Made by a program: the position numbers and the translations under genes. A stretch of 39,889 nt of DNA from a virus. The notes under the pieces were generated by a model, which was not told the origin of the DNA, did no database searches, and was given only the letters and a program-made list of their open reading frames with translations. The DNA lies in IMG/VR virus record IMGVR_UViG_3300043446_003606, positions 1 to 39,889 of that record; one strand, given 5' to 3'. Positions 31,137-39,221 of this stretch are shown here, in pieces; the stretch's first letter is position 1; every line of letters starts with the position of its first letter.

Positions 31137-31818
31137 TTTGTGTTCTTTGCTGACAGTGGTCAGTTAGTGTTCGTTCATGATGCCATTCTTCTGCCTGCGG
31201 GGTGTCATGAAATTCATCAAAGCATGGAGTGCCCAAGGTATAATGTAAGAGCTTGGCGTCGGGGTTTGGCCCGTATTCATCAGGCAACCAATTCCATTCT
31301 TTGGGAAGTTCGCCAATGCGTTCATCATTTAACCAGGTAAATCTATGCAGTTCAGCTCCTGTGGATTTTTGCACAAACTCTGGCGTGAGTTTGCGATTGG
31401 GGAAACTGTTACAGTTCCATAAAATCACACTGCTCCAGTTTTTTCTTGGATAGTCTTCATTCTTGCTGCCAAGATACTTTTCAGTCATGCATGTTTTGTA
31501 GTCGTGTTTGACCACCATGACATCTTTGAGAGAGTCTCTCAAATCCCACAGTTCCACAATATCGCCACGCAGGATCATGTCACCGTCAATGAATATGGCC
31601 CATCCCGAATACCCCATTAAATGTGGAACAAGAAACCGTGTGTAGATAAAGTGATTGCTGCCATCAGTGTGTGTTTCGTCGTAGTCTCGAAACAAGTTCA
31701 AGGCCACAGGAATTATGGCCACTGGTTGACTGGCATGTCTAATGATTGAGTTTACACACACATGATAGGCAATGGCTTCTCTAGGATCGTAGCCCACAAA
31801 CACAGGAATGGGTTTCAT
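31129..31818 (-). CDS. Glycosyltransferase family 8-like
   Basis: 229 aa. The N-terminus PVFVGYDPREAIAYHVCVNSI is typical of GT8-like enzymes (GYD.RE). YTRFLVPHLMGYSGWAIFIDGDMIL holds metal-binding D78-G-D80; WSSVILWNC (about 128-136) and a C-terminal LLHYTLGTPCF complete the set. It should add a hexose to an acceptor glycan. It overlaps the upstream cytidylyltransferase gene by 4 nt and the downstream KpsS-like gene by 8 nt. Confidence 0.82.
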   Translation of the reverse strand: MKPIPVFVGYDPREAIAYHVCVNSIIRHASQPVAIIPVALNLFRDYDETHTDGSNHFIYTRFLVPHLMGYSGWAIFIDGDMILRGDIVELWDLRDSLKDVMVVKHDYKTCMTEKYLGSKNEDYPRKNWSSVILWNCNSFPNRKLTPEFVQKSTGAELHRFTWLNDERIGELPKEWNWLPDEYGPNPDAKLLHYTLGTPCFDEFHDTPQAEEWHHERTLTDHCQQRTQNE

Positions 31819-32579
31819 CGGCGTACAATGTCTTCCTCAACACAGCGTTCACCGTATTGGATTTCAATCAACTTCAGTGGCTGATCAGTTTCATTGCACA
31901 GTTGGTGCCACTCATTCACACGAATAAATGTGTGTTCATGCATGGTCAGTTCACACCGGACTTCTTGATCTGTTGATGCTTCGTCCAAGGTATACACCGT
32001 GGCTTCGCCCTGGGCCACAAACCAGAACTCTGCACGACTGTCATGGCGTTGCATGCTCAGGCATTGACGGGGCATGACAGTGAGTTCTTTGAGTTTGGTA
32101 TTCTCACCCACTTCATGCAGCACACGATAGTATCCCCAGGCACGTTCGGTGCGGGGTGATTTCCATTCTGTCAGTATCCATGAACTAGAATTCTTTTTGT
32201 CCTCGCCGCCTACACCAAACACAAACGCAAGATTGTTGTCCATTACATCCATTTCGGGAATATTTGCAGAAGTTCTATCGCCGCCATTGGCAAAAATCAA
32301 TTCTGCTGTGGGGTAGTGTGCTCGCACCTGTTGTATAAAATGTCTGGCCGAACCGTCTTCGTCGTCAAATGTATAAACCTCATCAACCATGCTGAGATTG
32401 TTGACCACGCACAGTCGTTCATTCCAGGGCATGAAAGCACGGCCTTTTTTGCGTGTGAGCCATTCATCGCTGTTGAGTCCCACTATCAACCGGTCGCCCA
32501 AGGCCCGAGCTGCTTTAAAATAGGCAATGTGCCCGCTGTGAATGGGGTCAAACCCGCCAGTAACTAATATAATTTTCAT
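31815..32579 (-). CDS. Cytidylyltransferase fused to a cupin (PMI-like) domain
   Basis: 254 aa from the ATG at 32579; a longer in-frame start would enter the upstream gene. The N-terminal domain (1-140) is a nucleotidyltransferase: GGFDPIHSGH (8-17, HxGH motif) and N-E-R-L near 53, like TagD/HldE-C. The C-terminal domain (about 145-254) is a cupin of the mannose-6-phosphate isomerase type II kind, with His179, Glu184 and His225 as likely metal ligands. The pair would activate a sugar- or polyol-phosphate and process a related sugar. A TGTAAATA octamer sits 5 nt before the ATG. Confidence 0.75.
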   Translation of the reverse strand: MKIILVTGGFDPIHSGHIAYFKAARALGDRLIVGLNSDEWLTRKKGRAFMPWNERLCVVNNLSMVDEVYTFDDEDGSARHFIQQVRAHYPTAELIFANGGDRTSANIPEMDVMDNNLAFVFGVGGEDKKNSSSWILTEWKSPRTERAWGYYRVLHEVGENTKLKELTVMPRQCLSMQRHDSRAEFWFVAQGEATVYTLDEASTDQEVRCELTMHEHTFIRVNEWHQLCNETDQPLKLIEIQYGERCVEEDIVRR

Positions 32580-32584
32580 GCAGG

Positions 32585-32592
32585 TATTTACA
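32585..32592 (-). promoter_or_regulatory. Late-type octamer TGTAAATA, leaderless arrangement
   Basis: It is followed by 5 nt and the ATG at 32579, identical in layout to 25807-25814. It overlaps the 3' end of the UvsY-like gene. Confidence 0.55.
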
Positions 32593-33040
32593 CCTGGATA
32601 TCTTCCATACCTGCAGTTCTCAGTCGCACCACGTGACCCATTTGCCACTGTTTAGTATCTAGGCCTTTCATGATGCCCAGCCAGCGATTGCGTAACAAGG
32701 CCACTTCGTTGATGATAGTTTCAAAGTCAATGACTTCATCTTCGCCATCCACGTACTTTTCAGCATCACGTGCTGTGAGTGCTCGAGCGTAACCTTCTAG
32801 ATATTTTTTGAAATGTCGGGTACGTATCTTGCGTAGTTGAATGTTGAGATAGTTCAACACAGCCTCTATCTCTTGCAGTTGATTGAACCTGTGTTCTGTG
32901 ATGCCTGGCAAGGCCGTGATGTTCTTTTCCACCACGCCGCCAATACGGCAATCACGCTTGGCTTCATTCAGCTCATTGTCATAGTGAGCAATGAAGTCAG
33001 GTATATTGCCTAAATCTGCTACAACTTTACTGTACCACAT
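32588..33040 (-). CDS. Conserved T4-like protein, possible UvsY homologue
   Basis: 150 aa, helical and basic. Blocks: MWYSKVVADLGNIPDF, ITALPGITEHRFNQLQEIEAVLNYLN, KYLEGYARALTARDAEKYVDGEDEV, and IMKGLDTKQWQMGHVVRLRTAGMED. The last resembles the end of T4 UvsY (ALDAIKSRGFAIKHIQDM). UvsY loads UvsX onto gp32-coated ssDNA, and this gene is in the same transcript as uvsX and gp32. The match is weak and by eye. Relatives in cyanophages are, as I recall, often unnamed. It overlaps the upstream radical SAM gene by 14 nt. Confidence 0.6.
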   Translation of the reverse strand: MWYSKVVADLGNIPDFIAHYDNELNEAKRDCRIGGVVEKNITALPGITEHRFNQLQEIEAVLNYLNIQLRKIRTRHFKKYLEGYARALTARDAEKYVDGEDEVIDFETIINEVALLRNRWLGIMKGLDTKQWQMGHVVRLRTAGMEDIQV

Positions 33041-34208
33041 GTATGTCTAGCCAATCTAAAAACGTTTTTGGAAAGATACTTAAATCTAAATTTCGCCTTG
33101 ACGAAAACTCTTGCAAAAACGTTGCTAAATTTTTTTGATCAATTGGTGATACTTCAAAATTAGATTTTAACAAGTCTATTAGAATTTTAAATTGTTGATT
33201 GTTTTGTTTGTCTAACACTTCTAGTAGATTGTATTTTGAATCTTTGTCCATTTTTTGTACTTCAAGAAATTCAGGCATAACACACAAATTTTCTTCTATC
33301 TCAGCATTGATAAAATTGACAAAATCAACGTATCCAAATGCGGTTAGATTGCTGAGTGTAGAATAAAATTGATACTTGATTCCTGATGTTTTTACATAAT
33401 CTAACAATTCTACCAAATGATCAAAAGAATATCCGTAACGGTTAAATTCATGGAGTTTGCCGATATTCTCTGCGCTGATCCCTAATTTAAAACTTGGATA
33501 ATCTCGCAGTTGATCAATTAATCTTGTAAATTTGTTTTTAGGTATACCAAGACCGGTCATTACAGTGAAGACAGAACTTGGATTGCTTAGTTTTATAAGA
33601 TCAAGCACTTGTGTCTCATACAACAAAGTCTCACCACCAGTGACGTACCAAACTTTTATTTTTTTTGCATGTTCGATCAAATGCCTATACAGTGTTTGAA
33701 ACTTTGAACTTGAATATATGTCATTTTGTTTTAGCTTTTTAAACAATAAATTTTCAGTGCTCAGTGCATAGGATGGTCTAGAATTTTCAAAATTATACTT
33801 GCCATTTTTTTCAATATCATCAGACCAGGCACGGCTAAACATAGGCCCACAGTACGAACAAGTAAGGGTACAGCGATTGCCTAGCGAAATATTAACTTGT
33901 TCTAAATTATCAATCTGAGCTGATTGGTGAGTTTTCTCTGCTCCGCCATTGATTGATCTAATGCTAGGCAATCCAGCATCCTCGTTTTTCCAACACGGTT
34001 TTTCACAGGACAAAACACGAGTATTGGACAGCATCTGCTCGCGCTCGTTGCGTATAACTGATAAATTCAATAACCCATTTTTTTCTAAGTCAACAAAATC
34101 AATTTTGTAGGGGGAGGCACCACAACATGCTGATATAGATGAATTTTGAAATGTCAACGATAATTCAGTAAATTTCCTAGAACAATAATAATTCCGATCA
34201 GTAGTCAT
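33027..34208 (-). CDS. Radical SAM protein with N-terminal accessory cysteines
   Basis: 393 aa from the ATG at 34208, which overlaps the stop of the acidic protein gene by 11 nt; the longer start is in a Lys-rich shadow. Cluster cysteines C113, C117 and C120 (CTLTCSYCG) bind the SAM-cleaving [4Fe-4S]; WYVTGGETLL is the GGE motif. Cys28/29 and Cys68/72 precede the core, an inverted twitch-like arrangement shared with the proteins at 35502 and 37667. Substrate unknown. Its A/T-rich sequence differs from the surrounding core genes, consistent with acquisition. Confidence 0.82.
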   Translation of the reverse strand: MTTDRNYYCSRKFTELSLTFQNSSISACCGASPYKIDFVDLEKNGLLNLSVIRNEREQMLSNTRVLSCEKPCWKNEDAGLPSIRSINGGAEKTHQSAQIDNLEQVNISLGNRCTLTCSYCGPMFSRAWSDDIEKNGKYNFENSRPSYALSTENLLFKKLKQNDIYSSSKFQTLYRHLIEHAKKIKVWYVTGGETLLYETQVLDLIKLSNPSSVFTVMTGLGIPKNKFTRLIDQLRDYPSFKLGISAENIGKLHEFNRYGYSFDHLVELLDYVKTSGIKYQFYSTLSNLTAFGYVDFVNFINAEIEENLCVMPEFLEVQKMDKDSKYNLLEVLDKQNNQQFKILIDLLKSNFEVSPIDQKNLATFLQEFSSRRNLDLSIFPKTFLDWLDIHVVQ

Positions 34209-34461
34209 CTTCTTGATTGTAGTTGTCCTCGTCATCAAACTCTTCTTCTTCCTCTTCGGCATAGTCTTTGTCATTGTCTAGGTATGCTGTAAGAGCTTTC
34301 TTGATGTCTGAATCACCTTTGAAGGCGTCTCGAATCTCGTCTACATCATGATCATGATCGATCAAGATGGCCACAATGCTTTCGGCAGCATCCATACGGT
34401 CTACCACGTTGACATATCGTTTTAGTTCGCCCCAAATTTCGCTTGCTACTTCTGCTGACAT
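34198..34461 (-). CDS. Small acidic conserved protein next to uvsX
   Basis: 87 aa. Residues 1-60 form a helical domain (EIWGELKRYVNVVDRMDAAESIVAILIDHDHDVDEIRDAF, split into two helices). The tail after 65 is nearly all Asp/Glu (EEEEEEFDDEDN). Similar proteins sit beside uvsX in T4-like cyanophages, as I recall. An acidic tail could mimic DNA or bind basic partners such as a recombination mediator. Its ATG is 1 nt after the uvsX stop, with GGAGGA as ribosome site. Confidence 0.65.
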   Translation of the reverse strand: MSAEVASEIWGELKRYVNVVDRMDAAESIVAILIDHDHDVDEIRDAFKGDSDIKKALTAYLDNDKDYAEEEEEEFDDEDNYNQEDDY

Positions 34462-34462
34462 A

Positions 34463-35518
34463 TTATTCCTCCACAGTTTCGGCAGTACTTATTTCAATTC
34501 GTTGATTTTGAAAATCTACCATGACTTTGTCCAAGCAACCATCTTCATTGCTTTCCCAGGCCTTGCGGAACAGTTTGATTACTTCGCCATCTGACGTGGT
34601 AAATGCCAATCTGTTGCCTTCTTTTTTCAACAGGCCTTTTTTCTCAGCCAAGTCTACCAAGCCTGAGTATGGGTTCATACCTGTTTCGTAAGGGATTTTG
34701 ACCTGTACACCTTCAAAGGGTTTGGCATAGCGTGTTTTCATGACCTTGCAAGCTGAGCGAATGCCCATGACATCAGAAATTTTGTTGCCATCTTCGTCCT
34801 CTTTGAGCTTGAGTTTTTTCATGGCTACAACAATTGAGCTGGCATAAATGAACCCTTGGCCGCCGGAGATTTTGTCATCTGGGTCAAACATGTCCTGGCT
34901 TGCATAAGTGTGGTTGGTACATACCAAGCCTACATTGTATGAACCAAACATGTTGACACAGTTACGTACCAGTGCTGTCAACGCCTTGGGTTTACGACCA
35001 AGGTCACCCTTCATTTCGCCAGCATCAAATTGATTAACATCTGTGGGAGTCAACAACATACCCAGTGAGTCGATCACAAACATGACCTTGGGACGTTCGC
35101 CATCAGGCAAGGCCTTGTAGTCACTCATGAATGTTGATATTGTTTTTGCTACGTCATCAATCATGGCCATTGACAGTTTGAGCAGTTTGCTTTCTGATGT
35201 GTCCACGCCCAAAGCCTTGAGCCAGTCTTCGTCCAAGGCATTCTCTGAATCAATCAGCACCACAAAGATACCTTGTTGTTGTGCGTTCTTGATGATGTTG
35301 CCAGAACAGATGTAACTCTTGCCTGCACCTGATTCTCCAGCAAATACAGTGACTTTTCCCAGGGGGATGCCGCGATTGAAGTCGCCTGAGATCAGGTAAT
35401 TCAAGGCGTAATTGCCTGTTGAAATCCAGTCTGTGGGATCGTTAAAGCCAATGCTGAGTCCATCAATGCTTTTGGTGATTTCCTTGCGGAACTTGCTTAC
35501 GTCAAATGGTTTTCCCAT
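34463..35518 (-). CDS. uvsX: UvsX recombinase (RecA family)
   Basis: 351 aa, near T4 UvsX (391). Walker A GESGAGKS (61-68), LIDSENALDEDWL (Walker-A-associated Glu), VMFVIDSLGML (Walker B) and VCTNHTYA, as in T4-like UvsX. It forms filaments on ssDNA coated by gp32 and drives strand exchange and recombination-dependent replication. It overlaps the radical SAM gene upstream by 17 nt and sits in one transcript with gp32. Confidence 0.95.
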   Translation of the reverse strand: MGKPFDVSKFRKEITKSIDGLSIGFNDPTDWISTGNYALNYLISGDFNRGIPLGKVTVFAGESGAGKSYICSGNIIKNAQQQGIFVVLIDSENALDEDWLKALGVDTSESKLLKLSMAMIDDVAKTISTFMSDYKALPDGERPKVMFVIDSLGMLLTPTDVNQFDAGEMKGDLGRKPKALTALVRNCVNMFGSYNVGLVCTNHTYASQDMFDPDDKISGGQGFIYASSIVVAMKKLKLKEDEDGNKISDVMGIRSACKVMKTRYAKPFEGVQVKIPYETGMNPYSGLVDLAEKKGLLKKEGNRLAFTTSDGEVIKLFRKAWESNEDGCLDKVMVDFQNQRIEISTAETVEE

Positions 35519-36659
35519 GATTTTCTTCCTTGTATAAATTTCTAAAAATTGTTCTGCTGTCTAATTTACGTCGTTGATCCATGTCTGCTATTTTTTCAAA
35601 TGCCCCTTGCAAATTTTTAACAAATGGCTGATCTAAATGTGTCAACATGTTTTGATAGCTATTTTCCAATAGGTACCCAGGTTGTTTGCTAATCCGATCT
35701 AATAGAATTTTCTTCACTGAGTTTAACACATTTTCTGGCAAATGTCTAATATTTAGGTATTCTGGCTTGGTCAGAGCACCAATTATAAAACTGTTGTTGT
35801 GAAAACCCTGTGATTTTAAAAAATCCACACAATCAAAAATACTGATATGGTTCAATAAGAAGTGCAACATGTTGAATGATATTTTATGATCAAACTGTTT
35901 AATTGTGCGCAAGTTATTCAAAAACTCTTGCCATGTTCCACCATATCTAATATATTCAAACTCCTGATCCATGCTTTCTACACTCACAGTCCAGTGTACA
36001 TTTTTGAACTCACTGATTAAATCAAAAATATGTGTATCCACATGGCTTAAATTGGTGTTTATTCTCAAGTTAACTTCGGGGTTAACTTGTTTCAACAACT
36101 GTAAAAATTCTAAATTTTCTTTCATCAGCAGGGGCTCACCACCAGCCAGATACACATGTTTTAATTGTGCAGCACGGTCAAAAATATATTGTTTGAATTT
36201 TTGTTTTTTTACATCTTCAGGGGTATTGATTACAATGTTTAGTTCGCTGGCCCACTTACTGCTAAAATCTGGACTGCAATACACACAGGAAAAATTACAA
36301 AGATTGCTCCAACGTATGTCTACAGTGTGCAAATCAAAGTTTGTGGTATCATACAAAGTGTTGTCAACTCCACGCAGTTCTTTGAGATAAAACACACGGT
36401 CACTTATAATGTTAAACCTGTTTTGTTGTTGTTCTAATTCATAACACGGATTACATCGGGAAAACTTTTTTCCTGATTGCATGTCCTCTTTGATTAAATC
36501 ATCTTGCCTGAGTATTTCCTCTATGCTGCTGTTGTTGATATTGCCAATTGGGTCAGCACTGCGGATACAGTTTTTTATCGTGCCATCAAAATTGTACATA
36601 ATACTGGTCCAGGGCACAGGACAAAATGCACGATTAGTCAAGTATTTTTTACGGTCCAT
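35502..36659 (-). CDS. Radical SAM protein with N-terminal accessory cysteines
   Basis: 385 aa. Core cysteines C121, C125 and C128 (CNFSCVYC), followed by a YLAGGEPLL motif near 165. Before the core lie Cys13 (FCPVPW), Cys31, Cys69 and Cys72 (CNPC), suited to an auxiliary Fe-S cluster. FCPVPWTSIMYNFDGTIKNC is typical of the 'twitch' radical SAM family in marine phages and bacteria, although those often modify peptides. It overlaps the SDR gene by 11 nt and uvsX by 17 nt. Substrate unknown. Confidence 0.85.
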   Translation of the reverse strand: MDRKKYLTNRAFCPVPWTSIMYNFDGTIKNCIRSADPIGNINNSSIEEILRQDDLIKEDMQSGKKFSRCNPCYELEQQQNRFNIISDRVFYLKELRGVDNTLYDTTNFDLHTVDIRWSNLCNFSCVYCSPDFSSKWASELNIVINTPEDVKKQKFKQYIFDRAAQLKHVYLAGGEPLLMKENLEFLQLLKQVNPEVNLRINTNLSHVDTHIFDLISEFKNVHWTVSVESMDQEFEYIRYGGTWQEFLNNLRTIKQFDHKISFNMLHFLLNHISIFDCVDFLKSQGFHNNSFIIGALTKPEYLNIRHLPENVLNSVKKILLDRISKQPGYLLENSYQNMLTHLDQPFVKNLQGAFEKIADMDQRRKLDSRTIFRNLYKEENHGKTI

Positions 36660-37200
36660 AGTTCACACCCAACGACAATTCAGCCACATCCAACTCTGGA
36701 CCAGCTGCGTCCAATATACGTACAACTGTTTGAGCCCAATTATCAACATCAGCATATGGCACGGGACTTTGTTGCCCAGGTTGCGTGGCCACAGCACCTG
36801 GTCTAATCAATATCAGTTTTGGCGAATTTTGTAAATGCTGTAATTGGTAGTGTGCCTCTTCTAAGGCAATTTTTTGATTCCTATATGCAATCATATCTAT
36901 ACCTGGCAACGGGCTGACTGGCAGAGTTGTCATTATGGTACTGATGTTTATGATGCATTTGTCCTTTTGCCCTTGCCACCGACGGTACAGTTCAAACAAC
37001 AACTCGGTTTGTGCAAAGCCAGCTTGTGCATTGTTTACAAACATATCGCAAGGTTCAACCTGAGCTATTATTTTGGGAATATTTCTAATGTTGTGCCCGT
37101 GGCGTTTGCTGAGGCCAACAATTTCATGGCCTTGTGATCTATAAACTTTGGACAGTGCTTGCCCAATGCCTGCGGTATCTCCGGTGATTGCTATTTTCAT
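36649..37200 (-). CDS. Short-chain dehydrogenase/reductase
   Basis: 183 aa, shorter than the usual 250. Rossmann motif TGDTAGIG (6-13), NNAQAG (56-61), INIST (83-88) and Y106-x3-K110 (YRNQK) are kept; PGAV (near 133) is the conserved PG motif. It should oxidise or reduce an alcohol or carbonyl with NAD(P)H. It lies between a radical SAM gene and a 2OG-oxygenase-like gene, overlapping both, so it probably acts in the same modification pathway. Short length leaves the substrate loop reduced. Confidence 0.8.
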   Translation of the reverse strand: MKIAITGDTAGIGQALSKVYRSQGHEIVGLSKRHGHNIRNIPKIIAQVEPCDMFVNNAQAGFAQTELLFELYRRWQGQKDKCIINISTIMTTLPVSPLPGIDMIAYRNQKIALEEAHYQLQHLQNSPKLILIRPGAVATQPGQQSPVPYADVDNWAQTVVRILDAAGPELDVAELSLGVNYGP

Positions 37201-37670
37201 TTTAATAAGTGTATGGGTTCATTGTAAAAAGTAAAACTTGCTACCAAACGAGGAAAATTATCTGCTGTGGTTTTTTCTACACTGTGCTCAATCTGAGAAT
37301 TAAACACTATTGGACAATCAAGGTCAAGTATTTCTGCCACCATTTTGTTGTCAACATACCATCTGTTGGCCCAACCTTGTGTATTACGCACAGGCAAATT
37401 CATCTTTGCAACCACAGGTGGTTCATCAATGTGTTTTGAAAGATGGTCGTTGGTTTCAACAATGGTAATGGCAGCATGTCTAGGTATTAGTTTGTTTTTT
37501 TTAAAAAATAACACCAATTCAGGCACATGAGTCAGCAATGCTTTGCAGTCAATAAAATGCCAGCCAAATTCTTTGATATCAATCAGTTGAGTCTTAGTTT
37601 CTAGGTAATTGTAGATACCATCAGATATTGCCTGCATGCAATCACAAGGAACCTTTGCGTAGCATTTCAT
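37197..37670 (-). CDS. 2OG-Fe(II)-oxygenase-like protein
   Basis: 157 aa. A jelly-roll pattern with H80-I-D82 (HxD), H129 and R141 (RLVASF) fits the Fe(II)/2-oxoglutarate triad and salt-bridge Arg. NLPVRNTQGWANRW and IVFNSQIEHSVEK are consistent with aspartyl/asparaginyl hydroxylase-like folds. It may hydroxylate an amino acid, sugar or base. It overlaps the radical SAM gene upstream and the SDR downstream by 4 nt each. The assignment is by motif only. Confidence 0.6.
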   Translation of the reverse strand: MKCYAKVPCDCMQAISDGIYNYLETKTQLIDIKEFGWHFIDCKALLTHVPELVLFFKKNKLIPRHAAITIVETNDHLSKHIDEPPVVAKMNLPVRNTQGWANRWYVDNKMVAEILDLDCPIVFNSQIEHSVEKTTADNFPRLVASFTFYNEPIHLLK

Positions 37671-38614
37671 GCCATGCCTCTTAGCTGTTTTTGTTTGACC
37701 ATAAATGCATCAATGTCTACTTGATTGTTTTTGCCAACAGCAACTTGTCCAGGAATCACTTCTCGATGATTATTTGTCCACGAATTAACATGTTTGATGT
37801 TTAACACATCAGGATCATGTAACAATGCATAGGAATGATCAATACTGTGCTGATTGACAAATGCAATGATATTGTCCAAATCACCAATGTTCAATGCACT
37901 GACTGTGGTCCAGGTATTTAACTTTAGACCAGGCATATATTTGTAAGTCATTAGGTTATTGTAAAACTTATCCCATTTGATAGGCCAGCGGACCATGTCA
38001 TGCACTGCTTCTATGCCATCTAAACTCACAGTGACAGTGACATCAATACCACGGTTTATCAACTGATCAATTTCAGCAATTACCACAGAACAGTTGGTGT
38101 TTATTCTAACACTTTTGACATTGCTGGGAATGTGCCGGAGCAGGGAACGATAGTTTTTACTGGCACTGGGCTCACCACCATTGATGTCTAAATGCACCAC
38201 CCTGTGCAATGGCAACTTCCAAAAACGATCTGTGTTGTCAACAATGGGATAGATCTTGGAATACAAGCTGCCAATCTTTGTGCTTAATTCTGCATCGCAA
38301 GTAAAACAGGCGCTGTTACAGACGTTGTCTAGAACGCCCCCAATTGTTAGATAATCCGCAGTGTTTTGTTTTTGATCAAACATCAAAGCATTGAGTCTAA
38401 TGCTGGAGTTGTTTATGTTTTCTGTTTGTTGGCATCGATAACACTCTTGAGGAAATATGTTTTGCTCAAATTTTGATTTAATATTTTTTAACCAACTGCT
38501 ATTGTCCATGTCTGTCAACGAATCAAACTGCGGGGCGGCTATCATGTGCCCGCAGCGACTCACTGTACCATTGGAATTAAGTCTGACAAAATGATCTAGT
38601 CTAGGGCAATACAT
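37667..38614 (-). CDS. Radical SAM protein with N-terminal accessory cysteines
   Basis: 315 aa. Core cysteines C99, C103 and C106 (CNSACFTC), then LDINGGEPSAS. The N-terminal Cys3 (YCPRLDHFV), Cys21 (RCGHM), Cys58 and Cys61 (CYRC) match the four-Cys pattern of the 385-aa protein, so the two are distant paralogues. TVTVSLDGIEAVHD is the strand-5 block. It overlaps the sulfotransferase-like gene by 14 nt and the 2OG gene by 4 nt. Substrate unknown. Confidence 0.82.
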   Translation of the reverse strand: MYCPRLDHFVRLNSNGTVSRCGHMIAAPQFDSLTDMDNSSWLKNIKSKFEQNIFPQECYRCQQTENINNSSIRLNALMFDQKQNTADYLTIGGVLDNVCNSACFTCDAELSTKIGSLYSKIYPIVDNTDRFWKLPLHRVVHLDINGGEPSASKNYRSLLRHIPSNVKSVRINTNCSVVIAEIDQLINRGIDVTVTVSLDGIEAVHDMVRWPIKWDKFYNNLMTYKYMPGLKLNTWTTVSALNIGDLDNIIAFVNQHSIDHSYALLHDPDVLNIKHVNSWTNNHREVIPGQVAVGKNNQVDIDAFMVKQKQLRGMA

Positions 38615-39221
38615 GTGCTATTACATCAGGATGATTGATCTGATAGTGCTCATATAACTGGTTCCACGTCAATTCTTTATCTACTAGATCCAACAAAATT
38701 TGATCTAAATACAACCAAATTTCAATTGAGTTGTTGTTTTGAAATAATTTTTGTATAAATTTTTTTGTGGGAGTAGTGATTCCCGCATCTTCGTGTATAT
38801 CAGTAATTTTATAAAAGTCTTGAAAATTTCTAAATCTTATTTTTGCATCATCACGTAGATATTTGCTGAGATTTGCTATCCAATAAAACTGTGGCAAATA
38901 ATGTGTGTTTAGGAATTTGTAGCGTTGGGCAAACCAAAATGCAGTAGAATAATCTAATTCAGGGTGATCACGTTGAAGATGTTGCAAGTAAGTGTTGACT
39001 CCACTGACATACCTGGCTCGAGGACTACGGATGTAAACATCTACATGATCAAGAGTGCTTATTTTGTCATCGATAAACACAGCAAGATTGTCTTTTGCCT
39101 GCAGACTCCGCAAACTGGTGCTTCCGTTTTTCTGAATTAGATAAACCCACTGGTTGTGAAGTGGCAAATGTACCACTTCACAACGTTTTGGAAACAGCTC
39201 TGTGTCCAAAGCTGTGCGCAT
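38601..39221 (-). CDS. Sulfotransferase-like protein
   Basis: 206 aa. The 5'-phosphosulfate-binding loop is recognisable in VYLIQKNGSTSLRSL (about 26-40). VYIRSPRARYVSGV (about 62-75) matches the 3'-phosphate-binding segment of PAPS-dependent sulfotransferases. The rest is helical (FRNFQDFYKITDI). It starts at the stop codon of gp32 (TAATG overlap), so it is translated with that abundant protein. Substrate unknown; a family-2-type sulfotransferase is the closest pattern I see. Confidence 0.65.
   Translation of the reverse strand: MRTALDTELFPKRCEVVHLPLHNQWVYLIQKNGSTSLRSLQAKDNLAVFIDDKISTLDHVDVYIRSPRARYVSGVNTYLQHLQRDHPELDYSTAFWFAQRYKFLNTHYLPQFYWIANLSKYLRDDAKIRFRNFQDFYKITDIHEDAGITTPTKKFIQKLFQNNNSIEIWLYLDQILLDLVDKELTWNQLYEHYQINHPDVIAHVLP

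Noticed and set aside
35502-39221. A RiPP precursor peptide for the radical SAM enzymes
   Set aside because: All spaces between these genes are overlaps or single bases; no short leader/core-like frame was found.
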